A DNA stretch of 64,000 nt from Mycolicibacterium sp. MU0053 (GCF_963378095.1 NZ_OY726397.1:868001-932000), one strand, 5' to 3'; positions 47,066 through 55,506 are shown, counted from the first letter of the stretch. Made by a program: numbers and translations. Notes: generated by a model not told the origin, from the sequence alone.

Positions 47066-48322
47066 GTGCGTTCGGTTGAAGAGCAGCAGGCCAAAGTGCA
47101 GGCCGCAGCTATGGCACCCCGACCCGTTCGAGTGGCGATCGCCGAGGCGCAGGGGTTGATGTGCGCCGAGGAGGTCGTCACCGAACGTCCGCTGCCCGGT
47201 TTCGACCAGGCGGCCATCGACGGGTACGCGGTGCGCAGCGTCGACGTCTTGGGTGTGGGTGATGCCGAGACGTCCGGAACGGGCAATGGCCAGCTCATCC
47301 TGCCAGTGATGGGCACGATCACCGCCGGGTCGCGCACGCCGAGTCGGCTCCAGCCGCGGCAGGCCGCCCGGGTGCAGACCGGCGCGCCGATGCCGACGTT
47401 GGCCGATGCGGTGCTTCCGCTGCGCTGGACCGACGGCGGGCAAGCCAAGGTGCGGGTGCTCCGGGCGGTGCGATCTGGCGCCTATGTACGTCGCACCGGC
47501 GACGACGTCCAACCCGGCGACGTTGCGGTGCGCGCCGGAACCATCATCGGGGCGGCGCAGGTCGGGCTGCTCGCGGCGGTCGGCCGGGAACGGGTGTTGG
47601 TGCATCCGCGTCCGCGGCTCACGGTGATCTCGGTGGGCGGCGAGTTGGTCGACATCTCGCGGACCCCCGGCAACGGCCAGGTCTACGACGTCAACTCCTA
47701 CGCGTTGGCCGCGGCCGGCCGCGATGCGGGTGCGGAGGTCAACCGGGTCGGCATCGTCGACAGCGACCCGGACAAGCTGCGCGAGGCCGTCGAAGGTCAA
47801 CTGAGCCGCTCCGAGATCGTGCTGATCGCGGGCGCGGTCGGCGGGGTGGCGGCCGAAAGCGTGCGGGCGGTGCTCTCGGAACTCGGCGAGATGGAGGTGT
47901 CGCGCATCGCGATGCATCCCGGCTCTGTGCAGGGCTTCGGTCAGCTCGGCAACGAGCGTGTCCCGGTGTTCCTGCTGCCCGCCAATCCGGTGTCGGCGCT
48001 GGTGGTTTTCGAGGTGATGGTGCGGCCGCTGATCCGGTTGTCGCTGGGCAAGCGGCAACCGACGCGGCGGGTGGTGCAGGCGCGGACCTTGGCGCCGATC
48101 TCCTCGGTGCCCGGCCGCAAGGGCTTCCTGCGCGGCCAGTTGATGCGCGATCAGGACACCGGCGAGTATCTGGTGCAGGCGCTCGGCGGCGCTCCCGGAG
48201 TGTCCTCACATCTGCTGGCGACGCTCGCCGAGGCCAACTGCCTGGTCTTGGTGCCCAGCGAGGCCGAACAAATCCGCACCGGAGAAATTGTCGACGTCGC
48301 ATTCCTCGCCCAGCGCGGTTGA
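47066..48322 (+). CDS. moeA1: MoeA-like protein, molybdopterin molybdotransferase or Glp divisome protein
   Basis: This 418-residue gephyrin/MoeA protein has the full domain set (RPLPGFDQAAIDGYAVRS, TGAPMPTLADAVLPLRW, NPVSALVVFEVMVRPLI). The usual MoeA catalytic TGDEL-type motif is altered (VISVGGELVDISRTPG), and the GG-based cofactor loop reads IAGAVGGVAAESV, so molybdenum insertion may be lost. In Corynebacterium the gene in this position encodes Glp, a gephyrin-like protein that binds SepF/FtsZ at the septum and has the membrane receptor GlpR. GlpR is encoded two genes downstream here. GTG 47066 follows GGAAAGG; ATG 47045 would add 7 residues. Confidence 0.88.
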   Translation: MRSVEEQQAKVQAAAMAPRPVRVAIAEAQGLMCAEEVVTERPLPGFDQAAIDGYAVRSVDVLGVGDAETSGTGNGQLILPVMGTITAGSRTPSRLQPRQAARVQTGAPMPTLADAVLPLRWTDGGQAKVRVLRAVRSGAYVRRTGDDVQPGDVAVRAGTIIGAAQVGLLAAVGRERVLVHPRPRLTVISVGGELVDISRTPGNGQVYDVNSYALAAAGRDAGAEVNRVGIVDSDPDKLREAVEGQLSRSEIVLIAGAVGGVAAESVRAVLSELGEMEVSRIAMHPGSVQGFGQLGNERVPVFLLPANPVSALVVFEVMVRPLIRLSLGKRQPTRRVVQARTLAPISSVPGRKGFLRGQLMRDQDTGEYLVQALGGAPGVSSHLLATLAEANCLVLVPSEAEQIRTGEIVDVAFLAQRG

Positions 48323-48323
48323 G

Positions 48324-48983
48324 TTGTCCCGCTTCTGGTTCGGGCCCAGTCCCGCGCACCCGGGATGGCCGATGGCGGTCGGACCGCTGCGGGTGCCGGC
48401 CGGGGTGGTGCGACTGCGACCCATCCGGATGCGCGACGCGGCGACCTGGAGCCGCACCCGGATCGACGACCGTGAACTCCTCGAGCCGTGGGAGCCGTCG
48501 GCCGAGGTGGATTGGATTGCCCGGCATGCCCGTTCGGCGTGGCCCACAGTGTGTTCGGCGTTGCGTGCCGAGGCCCGCCGGGGGCGCATCCTGCCCTACG
48601 TCATCGAACTCGATGGCCGTTTCGTGGGGCAGTTGACCATCGGCAACGTCACCCATGGCGCGCTGCGCTCGGCCTGGATCGGGTACTGGGTGCACAGTTC
48701 GGTCACCGGCCGGGGAGTGGCGACGGCCGCCCTGGCCCTCGGGGTCGACCATTGTTTCCACGCGGTGCGTCTGCATCGCGTGGAGGCGACCGTGCGGCCG
48801 GAGAACCACGCGAGTCGCGCGGTGCTGAGCAAGGTGGGTTTCCGGGAAGAGGGCCTGCTGCGCCGTTACCTCGATGTCGATGGCGGCTGGCGCGACCATC
48901 TCCTGGTGGCGATCACGGTCGAGGAGGTCGCCGGTTCGGTGGCCGCAGCGCTGGTGCGGGCGGGCCGGGCGCGCTGGGGCTGA
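48324..48983 (+). CDS. rimJ: GNAT acetyltransferase, RimJ-like
   Basis: This 219-residue GNAT protein resembles ribosomal-protein N-acetyltransferases. Conserved points are RLRPIRMRDAATWSRTR, YVIELDGRFVGQLTIGNVTH (quoted in part), the acetyl-CoA loop SSVTGRGVATAALALG and RPENHASRAVLSKVGFREEG. I place the start at TTG 48324, where orthologues begin SxFWF, directly after the moeA stop; TTG 48288 and ATG 48369 are alternatives. It is kept between moeA1 and glpR in actinobacteria. Confidence 0.88.
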   Translation: MSRFWFGPSPAHPGWPMAVGPLRVPAGVVRLRPIRMRDAATWSRTRIDDRELLEPWEPSAEVDWIARHARSAWPTVCSALRAEARRGRILPYVIELDGRFVGQLTIGNVTHGALRSAWIGYWVHSSVTGRGVATAALALGVDHCFHAVRLHRVEATVRPENHASRAVLSKVGFREEGLLRRYLDVDGGWRDHLLVAITVEEVAGSVAAALVRAGRARWG

Positions 48984-49190
48984 GTTGGGCGGGTTCGGCG
49001 AAATGCGCGCCGGATTCACCCCAGGGCGGTGGCATCGACCTGAAAAGCCAGAGAAACTGTTACTGATGTGACATTTGAGGCTGTTGGTGCTTGTAACCTG
49101 CGAATTACAGGTGTGTAATTGACTTCGGCGCGCCAGCCACGGTTGCGTTGGTCGCACACCTAGCCTGTAGGGGAAAGGAGCACGGCCACC

Positions 49191-50282
49191 ATGCCAAGCA
49201 TCCCCCAATCTCTGCTGTGGATTTCGCTCGTGGTGCTCTGGCTGTTCGTGCTGGTGCCCATGTTGGTCAACAAGCGCGACGCGGTGAAGCGCACGAGTGA
49301 CGTTGCGCTGGCCACCCGAGTGCTCAACACCGGCCGGGCTGCGCGGTTGATCAAACGCGGTCGTCCGGCGGCCGGTCATGCCAGCGATCCCGACTGGCAA
49401 CACGATGCCGACCTCGACGACTACGACGACGACGCGACGGGCCCGGTGGTCGTGACGGCCAAGCCGGCCCGAGCCCGCACCATGGCGGTGGTGACATCGG
49501 TCCCGGCCGAGGACGGGCCGGACTATCTCGACGTCGACGTCGTCGACGAGGACTCCGGGGCGCTGCCGGTCGGCAAGCTCAAGGGCGAAGGACTGCAGGC
49601 CGAGGAGTTGCCGCTCGAATTCGCCGAGACAGCGCAGGTGGACGACGAGGCAGTCCCGGAGCCGGAATCGGAAGAGACCGCCGGCGCCGCGGCAGAAATG
49701 CCCGCCGCGGCAGCAGTCGAATCCGAAGCCGAACCTCAGGCCGAGGAAGAAGAGTTCGGCGAATTCGAAGGCGCCCGAAGCGAATACGAGTACGTCGAGG
49801 ACACTTCCGGGCTGGAGGCCGAGGCCGAGCCGGCGACGTCCGCGATCCCACTGTCGCGGGATCGTCGCTACCACTCCAAGACCGCCGCGGCGGTCAGCGC
49901 CCGCAAGTACCGGTTCCGCAAGAACGTGCTGTCCGGCATGGCCCTCATGCTGGTGGCATCGGCCGGGGCGGCGTTCCTGTTGTCCCCGGTCAATTGGTGG
50001 GTGTGCGGGACCGTCGGCGTGATGACCGTGCTGTACCTGGCCTACCTGCGTCGGCAGACGCGGATTGAGGAGCGGTTGCGGCGGCGGCGGATGCAGCGGA
50101 TGGCGCGCTCGCGACTTGGTGTGGAGAACACCCAGGACCACGATCTCGATGTAGTACCTGCCCGCTTGCGCCAACCCGGGGCGGCGGTGCTGGAAATCGA
50201 CGATGAGGACCCCGAATTCGAGCACCTCGAATATGTGCCGTTCGCCCGGCAATTCGATCTGCCGCGCGCGGCTGGGCAGTGA
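49191..50282 (+). CDS. glpR: Divisome membrane protein GlpR/SepX
   Basis: This 363-residue protein starts with a membrane helix at once (SLLWISLVVLWLFVLVPML), then has a long acidic middle (residues 60-215, rich in Glu and Asp) and two C-terminal membrane helices (GMALMLVASAGAAFLL, WVCGTVGVMTVLYLAYL) with a basic tail. It matches the actinobacterial SepX/GlpR family. SepX organises the Streptomyces divisome, and GlpR is the membrane receptor for the MoeA-like Glp in corynebacteria. Co-occurrence with moeA1 supports the same pairing here. Confidence 0.87.
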   Translation: MPSIPQSLLWISLVVLWLFVLVPMLVNKRDAVKRTSDVALATRVLNTGRAARLIKRGRPAAGHASDPDWQHDADLDDYDDDATGPVVVTAKPARARTMAVVTSVPAEDGPDYLDVDVVDEDSGALPVGKLKGEGLQAEELPLEFAETAQVDDEAVPEPESEETAGAAAEMPAAAAVESEAEPQAEEEEFGEFEGARSEYEYVEDTSGLEAEAEPATSAIPLSRDRRYHSKTAAAVSARKYRFRKNVLSGMALMLVASAGAAFLLSPVNWWVCGTVGVMTVLYLAYLRRQTRIEERLRRRRMQRMARSRLGVENTQDHDLDVVPARLRQPGAAVLEIDDEDPEFEHLEYVPFARQFDLPRAAGQ

Positions 50283-50333
50283 CGAGGCAATTTTCGATCG
50301 GTGCCCGCCGGCTGGTAGCCTGCTAGCGATCAA

Positions 50334-50406
50334 GGGGCTATGGCGCAGTTGGTAGCGCGACTCGTTCGCAACGAGTAGGTCAGGGGTTCGATTCCCCTTA
50401 GCTCCA
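50334..50406 (+). tRNA. tRNA-Ala (anticodon CGC)
   Basis: The 73-nt gene folds as a standard cloverleaf. The acceptor GGGGCTA pairs with TAGCTCC and includes the G3-U70 wobble that identifies alanine tRNA. The anticodon stem ACTCG/CGAGT holds the loop TTCGCAA with anticodon CGC, reading GCG. The T-loop is GTTCGAT and the discriminator base is A; CCA is not encoded. Location after glpR is conserved in mycobacteria. Confidence 0.97.
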
Positions 50407-50564
50407 CAGTTTCTCCACACTTTTCGTTCCAGTAGGACGGCCCGGAAACGGGCCAGATTTTTGGTCCTTGGCTCGCCGCGCGGACCGGCCATTTCGCTGC
50501 TACTCTTAGCGCGGACTTACACCCTCTCAATCGAGATTTCTGCCTACTACAAGGGGAAACGCAC

Positions 50565-50891
50565 ATGAAGAAGCTGGTCACCGTCGGGCTGGGCGCGTTC
50601 GCGCTGGCCGCGGGTCTGGTCACCTTCGGCACCGCAACGGCGAGCGCCGAGGTCGACGAAGTGGCGCCCGGCCCCGAGGTCCGTAGCCGCCAGGCCTCAG
50701 TGGTCTCGGATTCATGGCTTCGCATCGTCGACCCCAGCGTCGCGCGCGGCCTGTCGCAGGCCCGGCTTGCTGACGCCGGCGAGATCAACGCCCAGGGCGA
50801 CACCCGTGACTCGGTCAAGGCCGTCAACGGCACCACCGCGGAATCCTTCCAGGGACCGTGGGCGCCGGGCCCCGCCATCGGCGATTGGTGA
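50565..50891 (+). CDS. Secreted protein of 108 residues
   Basis: The N-terminus MKKLVTVGLGAFALAAGLVT is a Sec signal peptide, with cleavage likely after ATASA near residue 28. The mature 80 residues contain PEVRSRQASVVSDSWLRIVD and end WAPGPAIGDW, with no cysteine or catalytic motif. AAGGGG precedes the ATG by eight bases. A perfect terminator follows, so it is a single-gene unit. The exact family is unknown to me. Confidence 0.75.
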   Translation: MKKLVTVGLGAFALAAGLVTFGTATASAEVDEVAPGPEVRSRQASVVSDSWLRIVDPSVARGLSQARLADAGEINAQGDTRDSVKAVNGTTAESFQGPWAPGPAIGDW

Positions 50892-50909
50892 TCTAGAACC
50901 TAGCTCGAC

Positions 50910-50948
50910 CGACACCGCCCCCAGTGCCTTGCGCTGGGGGCGGTGTCG
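50910..50948. terminator. Perfect 15-bp hairpin terminator
   Basis: CGACACCGCCCCCAG (50910-50924) pairs with CTGGGGGCGGTGTCG (50934-50948) without mismatch around a 9-nt loop. It lies between the convergent secreted-protein gene and the TetR gene and can serve both directions. Confidence 0.85.
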
Positions 50949-50976
50949 TGTCGAAAGGCCCCACCGCCCCTTGCCA

Positions 50977-51564
50977 TCAATCGGGCAGGTTCAGCATTCG
51001 GGTCGTCAGCTGCATCAACGCGGCGCGCAGCGTGTCGTCGTCGATGTCGTCGAGCAGCGGGTTGATGATCGCGCCGCCGATGGCACCGGAGAACAGCGCG
51101 GCCGACACCCGGGCCGTGGTGTCGTCCTCATCGCCCTGCAGGACGCCGTAAAGCTCGCTGATGAACGCCCGGAACGGTTCGTGCTCGCCGAGCAGACGGA
51201 TGATGATCGGGTCGTTCTGCAGCGTCCTGACCCAGCGCCGCCGGGCCACGGCCATGTCGATGACCTGCGTGAGCAGCACCTTGCGCGCGCTGGCCGGGTC
51301 GGACTCCGCCTGGGCGGCGGCCAGCGCGTCCTCCAAGCTCGCCAACTCGAGTTCGGTGACGCCCACGACGATCTCGTCCTTGGTCTTGAACTGGTGGTAG
51401 ACCGCGGCCTTCGTCACGCCGATGGCATCGGCGATCATCTGGAGCGAGGTGCCGCTGACACCGTGGTAGGCGATCAGCTCCAGCGCCGCGTCCAGGACGC
51501 GCATCTGGGCTGGTGTGCGCGCGGCGGTGCCAAGTCGCCGTCGACCCGATTTGGTGATGGTCAC
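50977..51564 (-). CDS. TetR-family transcriptional regulator
   Basis: This 195-residue regulator has an N-terminal helix-turn-helix at about residues 20-67 (VLDAALELIAYHGVSGTSLQ, then IGVTKAAVYHQFKTKDEI) and a helical effector domain. It starts with GTG 51564 and is divergent from the Pat acetyltransferase gene. An inverted repeat TAGCC-ATCC-GGCTA at 51575-51588, just upstream, is a candidate operator. Its ligand and targets are unknown. Confidence 0.88.
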   Translation of the reverse strand: MTITKSGRRRLGTAARTPAQMRVLDAALELIAYHGVSGTSLQMIADAIGVTKAAVYHQFKTKDEIVVGVTELELASLEDALAAAQAESDPASARKVLLTQVIDMAVARRRWVRTLQNDPIIIRLLGEHEPFRAFISELYGVLQGDEDDTTARVSAALFSGAIGGAIINPLLDDIDDDTLRAALMQLTTRMLNLPD

Positions 51565-51574
51565 GCACTCAGGA

Positions 51575-51588
51575 TAGCCATCCGGCTA
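51575..51588. promoter_or_regulatory. Candidate TetR operator
   Basis: TAGCC (51575-51579) and GGCTA (51584-51588) are perfect 5-bp arms around ATCC, 11 bp upstream of the TetR start and 67 bp before the divergent acetyltransferase gene. The repeat is short, so chance occurrence is possible. Confidence 0.35.
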
Positions 51589-51654
51589 GTACGCGGATCG
51601 GCTTCGCGGGCCGACGCTTCCGGTAACCTTACGTCCGATCGGAAGGACGTCGTC

Positions 51655-52650
51655 GTGGCCGAACTGATCACCCAGCGGGCCAGTCATCTTTCGGGCCTGT
51701 CGGTGTTCGCCGACTGCTTCGGCGCCGATCTCTACGGCCTGGCCGCCAGCCTGGAACCGCTGCACCTCGATCCCGGCGAAGTGTTGATGGAACAGGGCGA
51801 CACGTCGCATTTCTTCGCAATCCTCGCCGACGGGTCCGTCGCAATCCGCCATGAGGACGGCAACGGGGCGGCGGTCGAGATGGTGGTGCCCGCCGGTGAG
51901 ATCGTTGGCGAGATCGCCATGCTCAAGAACCAGCCCCGCGTCGCGTCCGTCGTCGCGACCACCGAGGTGACGGGGTGGCGCGGCGGCGACGACGCCTTTG
52001 CCGAGCTGATCCAGTTGCCCGGCGTGCTGCGGAACCTGGTTCGCACCGCCAGACAGCGCCTGGCCGCATTCCTGACCCCGATTCCGGTCCGGATGCGCGA
52101 TGGCTCCGAGATGCAGCTGCGCCCGGCGCTGCCAGGAGACAAAGAAATGGCCTCGCATGGCCACGTGCAGTTCTCCGCGGAGACGTTGTATCGCCGATTC
52201 ATGTCCTTTCGCGAACCGAATCAGCAGTTGATGAGCTATCTGTTCGAGGTCGACTACGTCGATCATTTCGTATGGGTGATCACCGCCGAGGACGACGAGG
52301 TGGTGGCCGATGCCCGGTTCGTTCGGGACGAGAGCAAGGGGACAACTGCCGAGGTCGCCTTCATCGTCGCCGACGCGTATCAGGGCAGGGGTGTCGGTTC
52401 ATTTCTCATGAAGGCAGTGGCGATCGCCGCCGAAGTCGCCGGCGTCGAGCAGTTCACCGCGCGGGTGTTGAGCGAGAACCTGTCGATGCGCAGAATCCTG
52501 GACGGCTACGGAGCGCATTGGGAGCGGGAGGATCTCGGAGTGGTGATGACGGTGCTGCCGGTGCCGGAGCGCAGGCGCATCAAATTGCCCAAAGACCTGG
52601 CGGACCGGATTGCGGGTTTGGCGCGTCAGGCCATCAAGGCGGTGGGATGA
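51655..52650 (+). CDS. pat: cAMP-dependent protein lysine acetyltransferase Pat
   Basis: This 331-residue protein fuses a cyclic-nucleotide-binding domain (residues 10-140) to a GNAT domain (150-310), the layout of mycobacterial Pat (Rv0998, MSMEG_5458). The cAMP pocket GEIAML with Arg95 in PRVASVV is intact. The acetyl-CoA loop is QGRGVGSF (243-250), and Glu233 in TAEVAF matches the proposed general base. It acetylates acyl-CoA synthetases and universal stress proteins, inhibiting propionyl- and acetyl-CoA synthetases when cAMP is high. GTG 51655 has GGAAGGA upstream. The stop overlaps the next gene's start. Confidence 0.95.
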   Translation: MAELITQRASHLSGLSVFADCFGADLYGLAASLEPLHLDPGEVLMEQGDTSHFFAILADGSVAIRHEDGNGAAVEMVVPAGEIVGEIAMLKNQPRVASVVATTEVTGWRGGDDAFAELIQLPGVLRNLVRTARQRLAAFLTPIPVRMRDGSEMQLRPALPGDKEMASHGHVQFSAETLYRRFMSFREPNQQLMSYLFEVDYVDHFVWVITAEDDEVVADARFVRDESKGTTAEVAFIVADAYQGRGVGSFLMKAVAIAAEVAGVEQFTARVLSENLSMRRILDGYGAHWEREDLGVVMTVLPVPERRRIKLPKDLADRIAGLARQAIKAVG

Positions 52651-53474
52651 TGGCGCGCCCGGCGCTGAGCAAGGACACCACGGTGTGCATCTCGTTGGCT
52701 GCGCGTCCGACCAACATCGGTACCCGCTTCCACAACTACCTGTACGAGCAACTCGGGCTCGACTTTCTGTACAAGGCCTTCAGTACCAGCGACATTGCCG
52801 CAGCCATCGGGGGCGTGCGTGCACTGGGCATTCGAGGCGTTTCGGTGTCGATGCCGTTCAAACAGGACGTTCTGGGTCTGGTCGATCACGTGGAGCCCTC
52901 CGCGCGAGCCATCAACGCGGTCAACACCGTAGTCAACGACGCGGGGGTGTTGACGGCCTCGAACACCGACTACCTCGCCATCGAGCAGTTGATCGAATCG
53001 CACGGGCTGGTGCCCGATGCGACCGTGCTGCTCTGCGGTAGCGGCGGAATGGCCAGCGCCGTGGGAACCGCATTTCGGGACAGCGGATTTCAGAGCGGCG
53101 TGGTGATCGCCCGCAACCCGGTCGCCGGGCCGGCGTTGGCCGAACGGCTGGGCTACCGCTGGCGGCCGCACGTCGGCGGGGCCACCGCCTCGATCGTCAT
53201 CAACGCCACGCCCATCGGCATGGCCGGTGCCGCGGAGGAGCGCGACAGCCCCTTCGGCGAGACCGCCATCGCGGCCGCGGACACCGTGTTCGACGTGGTG
53301 GCTGTGCCCGCGGAGACGCCGCTGATCGCTGCCGGGCGGGCGGCAGGCAAACGGGTGATCACCGGTGCCGAAGTCATCGCTCTACAAGCCGCGGAGCAGT
53401 TTGCGCGCTACACCGGTGTGCGGCCCTCCGCGGAACAAGTGGCGGAGGCCGCTGCGTTCTCCCGCGGCACGTAG
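52647..53474 (+). CDS. Shikimate 5-dehydrogenase-like protein
   Basis: This 275-residue AroE-fold protein has the catalytic pair Lys72 (VSMPFKQDV) and Asp108 (SNTDYLA) and a dinucleotide loop LLCGSGGMASAV. The substrate-binding serines normally found near residue 15 (SKSP-like) are replaced by CISLAARPTNIG, so the substrate may not be shikimate. ATG 52647 overlaps the pat stop by 4 bp (ATGA), indicating translational coupling with the acetyltransferase. A strong hairpin follows the stop. Confidence 0.82.
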   Translation: MMARPALSKDTTVCISLAARPTNIGTRFHNYLYEQLGLDFLYKAFSTSDIAAAIGGVRALGIRGVSVSMPFKQDVLGLVDHVEPSARAINAVNTVVNDAGVLTASNTDYLAIEQLIESHGLVPDATVLLCGSGGMASAVGTAFRDSGFQSGVVIARNPVAGPALAERLGYRWRPHVGGATASIVINATPIGMAGAAEERDSPFGETAIAAADTVFDVVAVPAETPLIAAGRAAGKRVITGAEVIALQAAEQFARYTGVRPSAEQVAEAAAFSRGT

Positions 53475-53489
53475 CTGGTCCGGACACTA

Positions 53490-53519
53490 CTGCGGGGCGG
53501 CCGGTGGGCCGCCCCGCAG
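53490..53519. terminator. Hairpin shared by the aroE-like gene and copy 1
   Basis: CTGCGGGGCGGCC (53490-53502) pairs perfectly with GGCCGCCCCGCAG (53507-53519) around GGTG. It is placed to end both the plus-strand aroE-like gene and minus-strand copy 1. The same hairpin is repeated at 56765-56794. Confidence 0.8.
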
Positions 53520-53535
53520 TAGTGGTGGGTGTTGG

Positions 53536-53769
53536 TCAGCGCATGTAGAGCGGGTGGTTCACGGTGGTGTTGAACCGTTGCTTGTCGCGCTTGTCGACCT
53601 TCTCGGTGTTGTTCTGAATGCGGGGGAATTCCTGCGGTGCGGCGCTCAGGGAGATGTCTGCCTGGCTGAGGCTGTCGATGGCCGGGACGGCCAGTGCCGG
53701 TGCGGCCAAACCGATTGTGAGAGCTGCCAATCCGCTGGTGATTGCTGCGGTCAATTGGATCTTCTTCAT
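53536..53769 (-). CDS. Small exported protein, array copy 1 (short form)
   Basis: This 77-residue protein has a Sec signal (MKKIQLTAAITSGLAALTIG, cleaved near ALA at residue 27). The mature part contains the array signature PQEFPRIQNNTEK, then RDKQRFNTTVNHP, ending in LYMR. Compared with copies 3 and 4 it stops right after NHP and lacks the Pro/Gly-rich tail ending in PIVG. It differs from copy 2 by one residue (Leu for Phe). It is expressed away from aroE, with its promoter block at 53827-53904. Confidence 0.8.
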   Translation of the reverse strand: MKKIQLTAAITSGLAALTIGLAAPALAVPAIDSLSQADISLSAAPQEFPRIQNNTEKVDKRDKQRFNTTVNHPLYMR

Positions 53770-53826
53770 GGGATTTCCCGCCTGTTCTCTGTTGCGCTGC
53801 TGGCGTGTTTCGCTTATGCACAATGG

Positions 53827-53904
53827 AACTCGGTGGGGAAGTGTTTTCTTCCCGGTGAATTCAGGGGTGGACGAACTTGGCGGAATGTTGTCGGGGCCTG
53901 GCAG
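53827..53904 (-). promoter_or_regulatory. Promoter block of copy 1 (GGAA-N19-GTT plus upstream element)
   Basis: On the minus strand GGAA (53852-53849) and GTT (53829-53827) are 19 bp apart, an ECF sigma-factor-like arrangement 57 bp before the start codon. Further upstream, 53877-53904 holds TTGGCGGAATGTTGTCG followed by CTGGCAG in plus-strand reading. Both elements recur for copies 2, 3 and 5. Confidence 0.5.
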
Positions 53905-53995
53905 AAAACGATGAAAGCATCGCCGACGAACCCTCCGCATGCCTCGATTACGCCCGGGGCAGGGCATTCTCGGTGTCCGAACGAAGTCGGCCGAC

Positions 53996-55246
53996 CTAAT
54001 TGGTCGTCGGTGGTGCTTGCGGTTGGAAGGGTTGGTACCACCACCATTGGGCGCGTTCGCCGGTGGGTCCGGGGCAGGGTGGGACATCGGGTGGGGGAGT
54101 CTTCGGCGGGCGAGCCAGCGCGCCTGGGTGCAGTGGCTGGCCGTCGCTGTCGGTCACGACGAGTCGGTGGGCGGGTCCGGTGAGGGTGAGCAGGCCGCGG
54201 TGGTGGGCGCGGTGGTGGTAGGGACAGAGCAGGATGAGGTTGTGCAGTTCGGTGGGGCCGCCGTCTTCCCAGTGCACGAGGTGGTGAGCGTGCAGGCCGC
54301 GGGTGGCGCCGCAGCCGGGTACCGCGCAGCAGCGGTCGCGGTGTTCGAGGGCGCGGCGCAGTCGTCGGCTGATGGTGCGGGTGGTGCGGCCGGCGCCGAT
54401 GGGTTGGCCGTCGTGTTCGAACCACACTTCGGCGGTGGCGTCGCAGGTCAGGTAGCGGCGTTCGTGATCGGTGAGCAGCGGTCCCAGGTGCAGGGCGGCC
54501 AGTCGATCCTTGACGTCGAGGTGTACGACCACGGTGGTGTGCTGTCCGTGGGGGCGGCGGGCGACGTCGCAGTCCCAGCCGGCTTCGATGAGGCTCATGA
54601 AGGCATCGACGCCGTCGGGAAACGGTGGCGCCTGTTCGGGGATCGGTCCGTTGGCGTCGTGGTCGCGTTTCCAGTCGGCGATCTGCGCGTCGCGGTGGGA
54701 CTGTAGGGCGGCCTCGAATTTGGCGGCCTCCACCCGTGGCAAGCGGATGCGCCAGGTGGTGTGGTCGTCCTGGACCACCTTGGTGATCGAGCGCTGCACT
54801 TCCGGTCGCGGTTCGGGGTCGGGTCGGGGTTCGAGTTTGACGGCGGTGCGTAGTTGGTTGACGGTGGCGACCTCGGCCAGTTGGGCGTAGTGCTCGTCGG
54901 AGCCGTCGGCGGCGCGTTCGGCGATGACTCCGAGTCGGTCCAGTGACAGTCGACCCTCACGGAGTCCTTGGGCGCAGCGGGGGAATTCGTCGAGGCGCTG
55001 CGCCACCGCGACGATCGTCTCGGCGTTGCGCGGCGAGGTGCCGGTCTTCCAGGCCACCAACGCCGGCACCGACTTCGCGCCGGTGTTGCCCCACAGTCCG
55101 TCGCGGTCCACCTCGGCAACGATCTCCACGATGCGCCCGTCGATCGCATTGCGCTGACCGGTCAATTCGGCAAGTTCGTCGAAAAGTACCTCAAGACGCT
55201 GGTCAGAGCGCCCCGCAGTGATGGCTGAGGTCGCGGCCGGGAACAT
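53996..55246 (-). CDS. HNH endonuclease domain protein of the 13E12/DUF222 family
   Basis: This 416-residue protein has an N-terminal DUF222 helical domain (residues 15-290) and a C-terminal HNH nuclease motif (about 325-370). CAVPGCGATRGLHAHHLVHW and NLILLCPYHHRAHH contain the catalytic His and zinc cysteines. These proteins are numerous in mycobacteria and behave like mobile or selfish elements (REP13E12 type), and their substrate is unknown. The start ATG 55246 faces the IS110-type element. It lies wholly inside the interval bracketed by the 426-bp repeats, so it arrived or was captured with it. Confidence 0.9.
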   Translation of the reverse strand: MFPAATSAITAGRSDQRLEVLFDELAELTGQRNAIDGRIVEIVAEVDRDGLWGNTGAKSVPALVAWKTGTSPRNAETIVAVAQRLDEFPRCAQGLREGRLSLDRLGVIAERAADGSDEHYAQLAEVATVNQLRTAVKLEPRPDPEPRPEVQRSITKVVQDDHTTWRIRLPRVEAAKFEAALQSHRDAQIADWKRDHDANGPIPEQAPPFPDGVDAFMSLIEAGWDCDVARRPHGQHTTVVVHLDVKDRLAALHLGPLLTDHERRYLTCDATAEVWFEHDGQPIGAGRTTRTISRRLRRALEHRDRCCAVPGCGATRGLHAHHLVHWEDGGPTELHNLILLCPYHHRAHHRGLLTLTGPAHRLVVTDSDGQPLHPGALARPPKTPPPDVPPCPGPTGERAQWWWYQPFQPQAPPTTN

Positions 55247-55339
55247 GACCTCAGCATTGCAGGGGGGTCTGACATTGATACTGGAAGAGCGTTACCGCGC
55301 AGGTCGTGACTCTGGGTCTGACTGACGCCCTGCTGGGTT

Positions 55340-55500
55340 GTCCATCAATTGATTTGTCCGGCCTGCGTGGTGCGCGTCTTGTTCACGCCGGACAGGACGG
55401 ACATGACCTAATCAGGAGCCTGGCCGTTCCCTCATCAATGTCTTGTCTGCCCGCCCTGGCCGGTGTGTGCCCTACTCAACGCGAAGTCAGAAGGGACATC
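55340..55500 (+). ncRNA. Possible IS110 bridge RNA region
   Basis: This non-coding stretch directly upstream of the transposase frame has an 8-bp stem (55353-55360 with 55385-55392) and further GC-rich complementarity (CCGCCC/GGC runs near 55447-55465). In IS110 members of this layout the bridge RNA is encoded in the left non-coding end. Assignment is by position and weak structure only. Confidence 0.3.
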
Positions 55501-55506
55501 ACCATC

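Larger units (their letters stand above)
53489..53914. repeat. Left 426-bp direct repeat carrying exported-protein copy 1
   Basis: This segment matches 56764-57189 over its whole length with no gap and five substitutions by direct comparison. It contains a hairpin, one 77-residue gene and its upstream promoter block. The two copies bracket 2.85 kb holding the HNH endonuclease gene and the IS110-type element. Confidence 0.93.

Noticed and set aside
49091..49113. Overlapping short inverted repeats (TGTAA/TTACA and ACCTG/CAGGT) before glpR
   Set aside because: Arms are only five bases with no matching regulator or second copy, so chance is likely.
53365..54183. A 272-codon plus-strand frame across array copy 1 and the HNH 3' end
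   Set aside because: It is antisense to two better genes, and the parallel frame at 56661 exists only because the DNA is duplicated.
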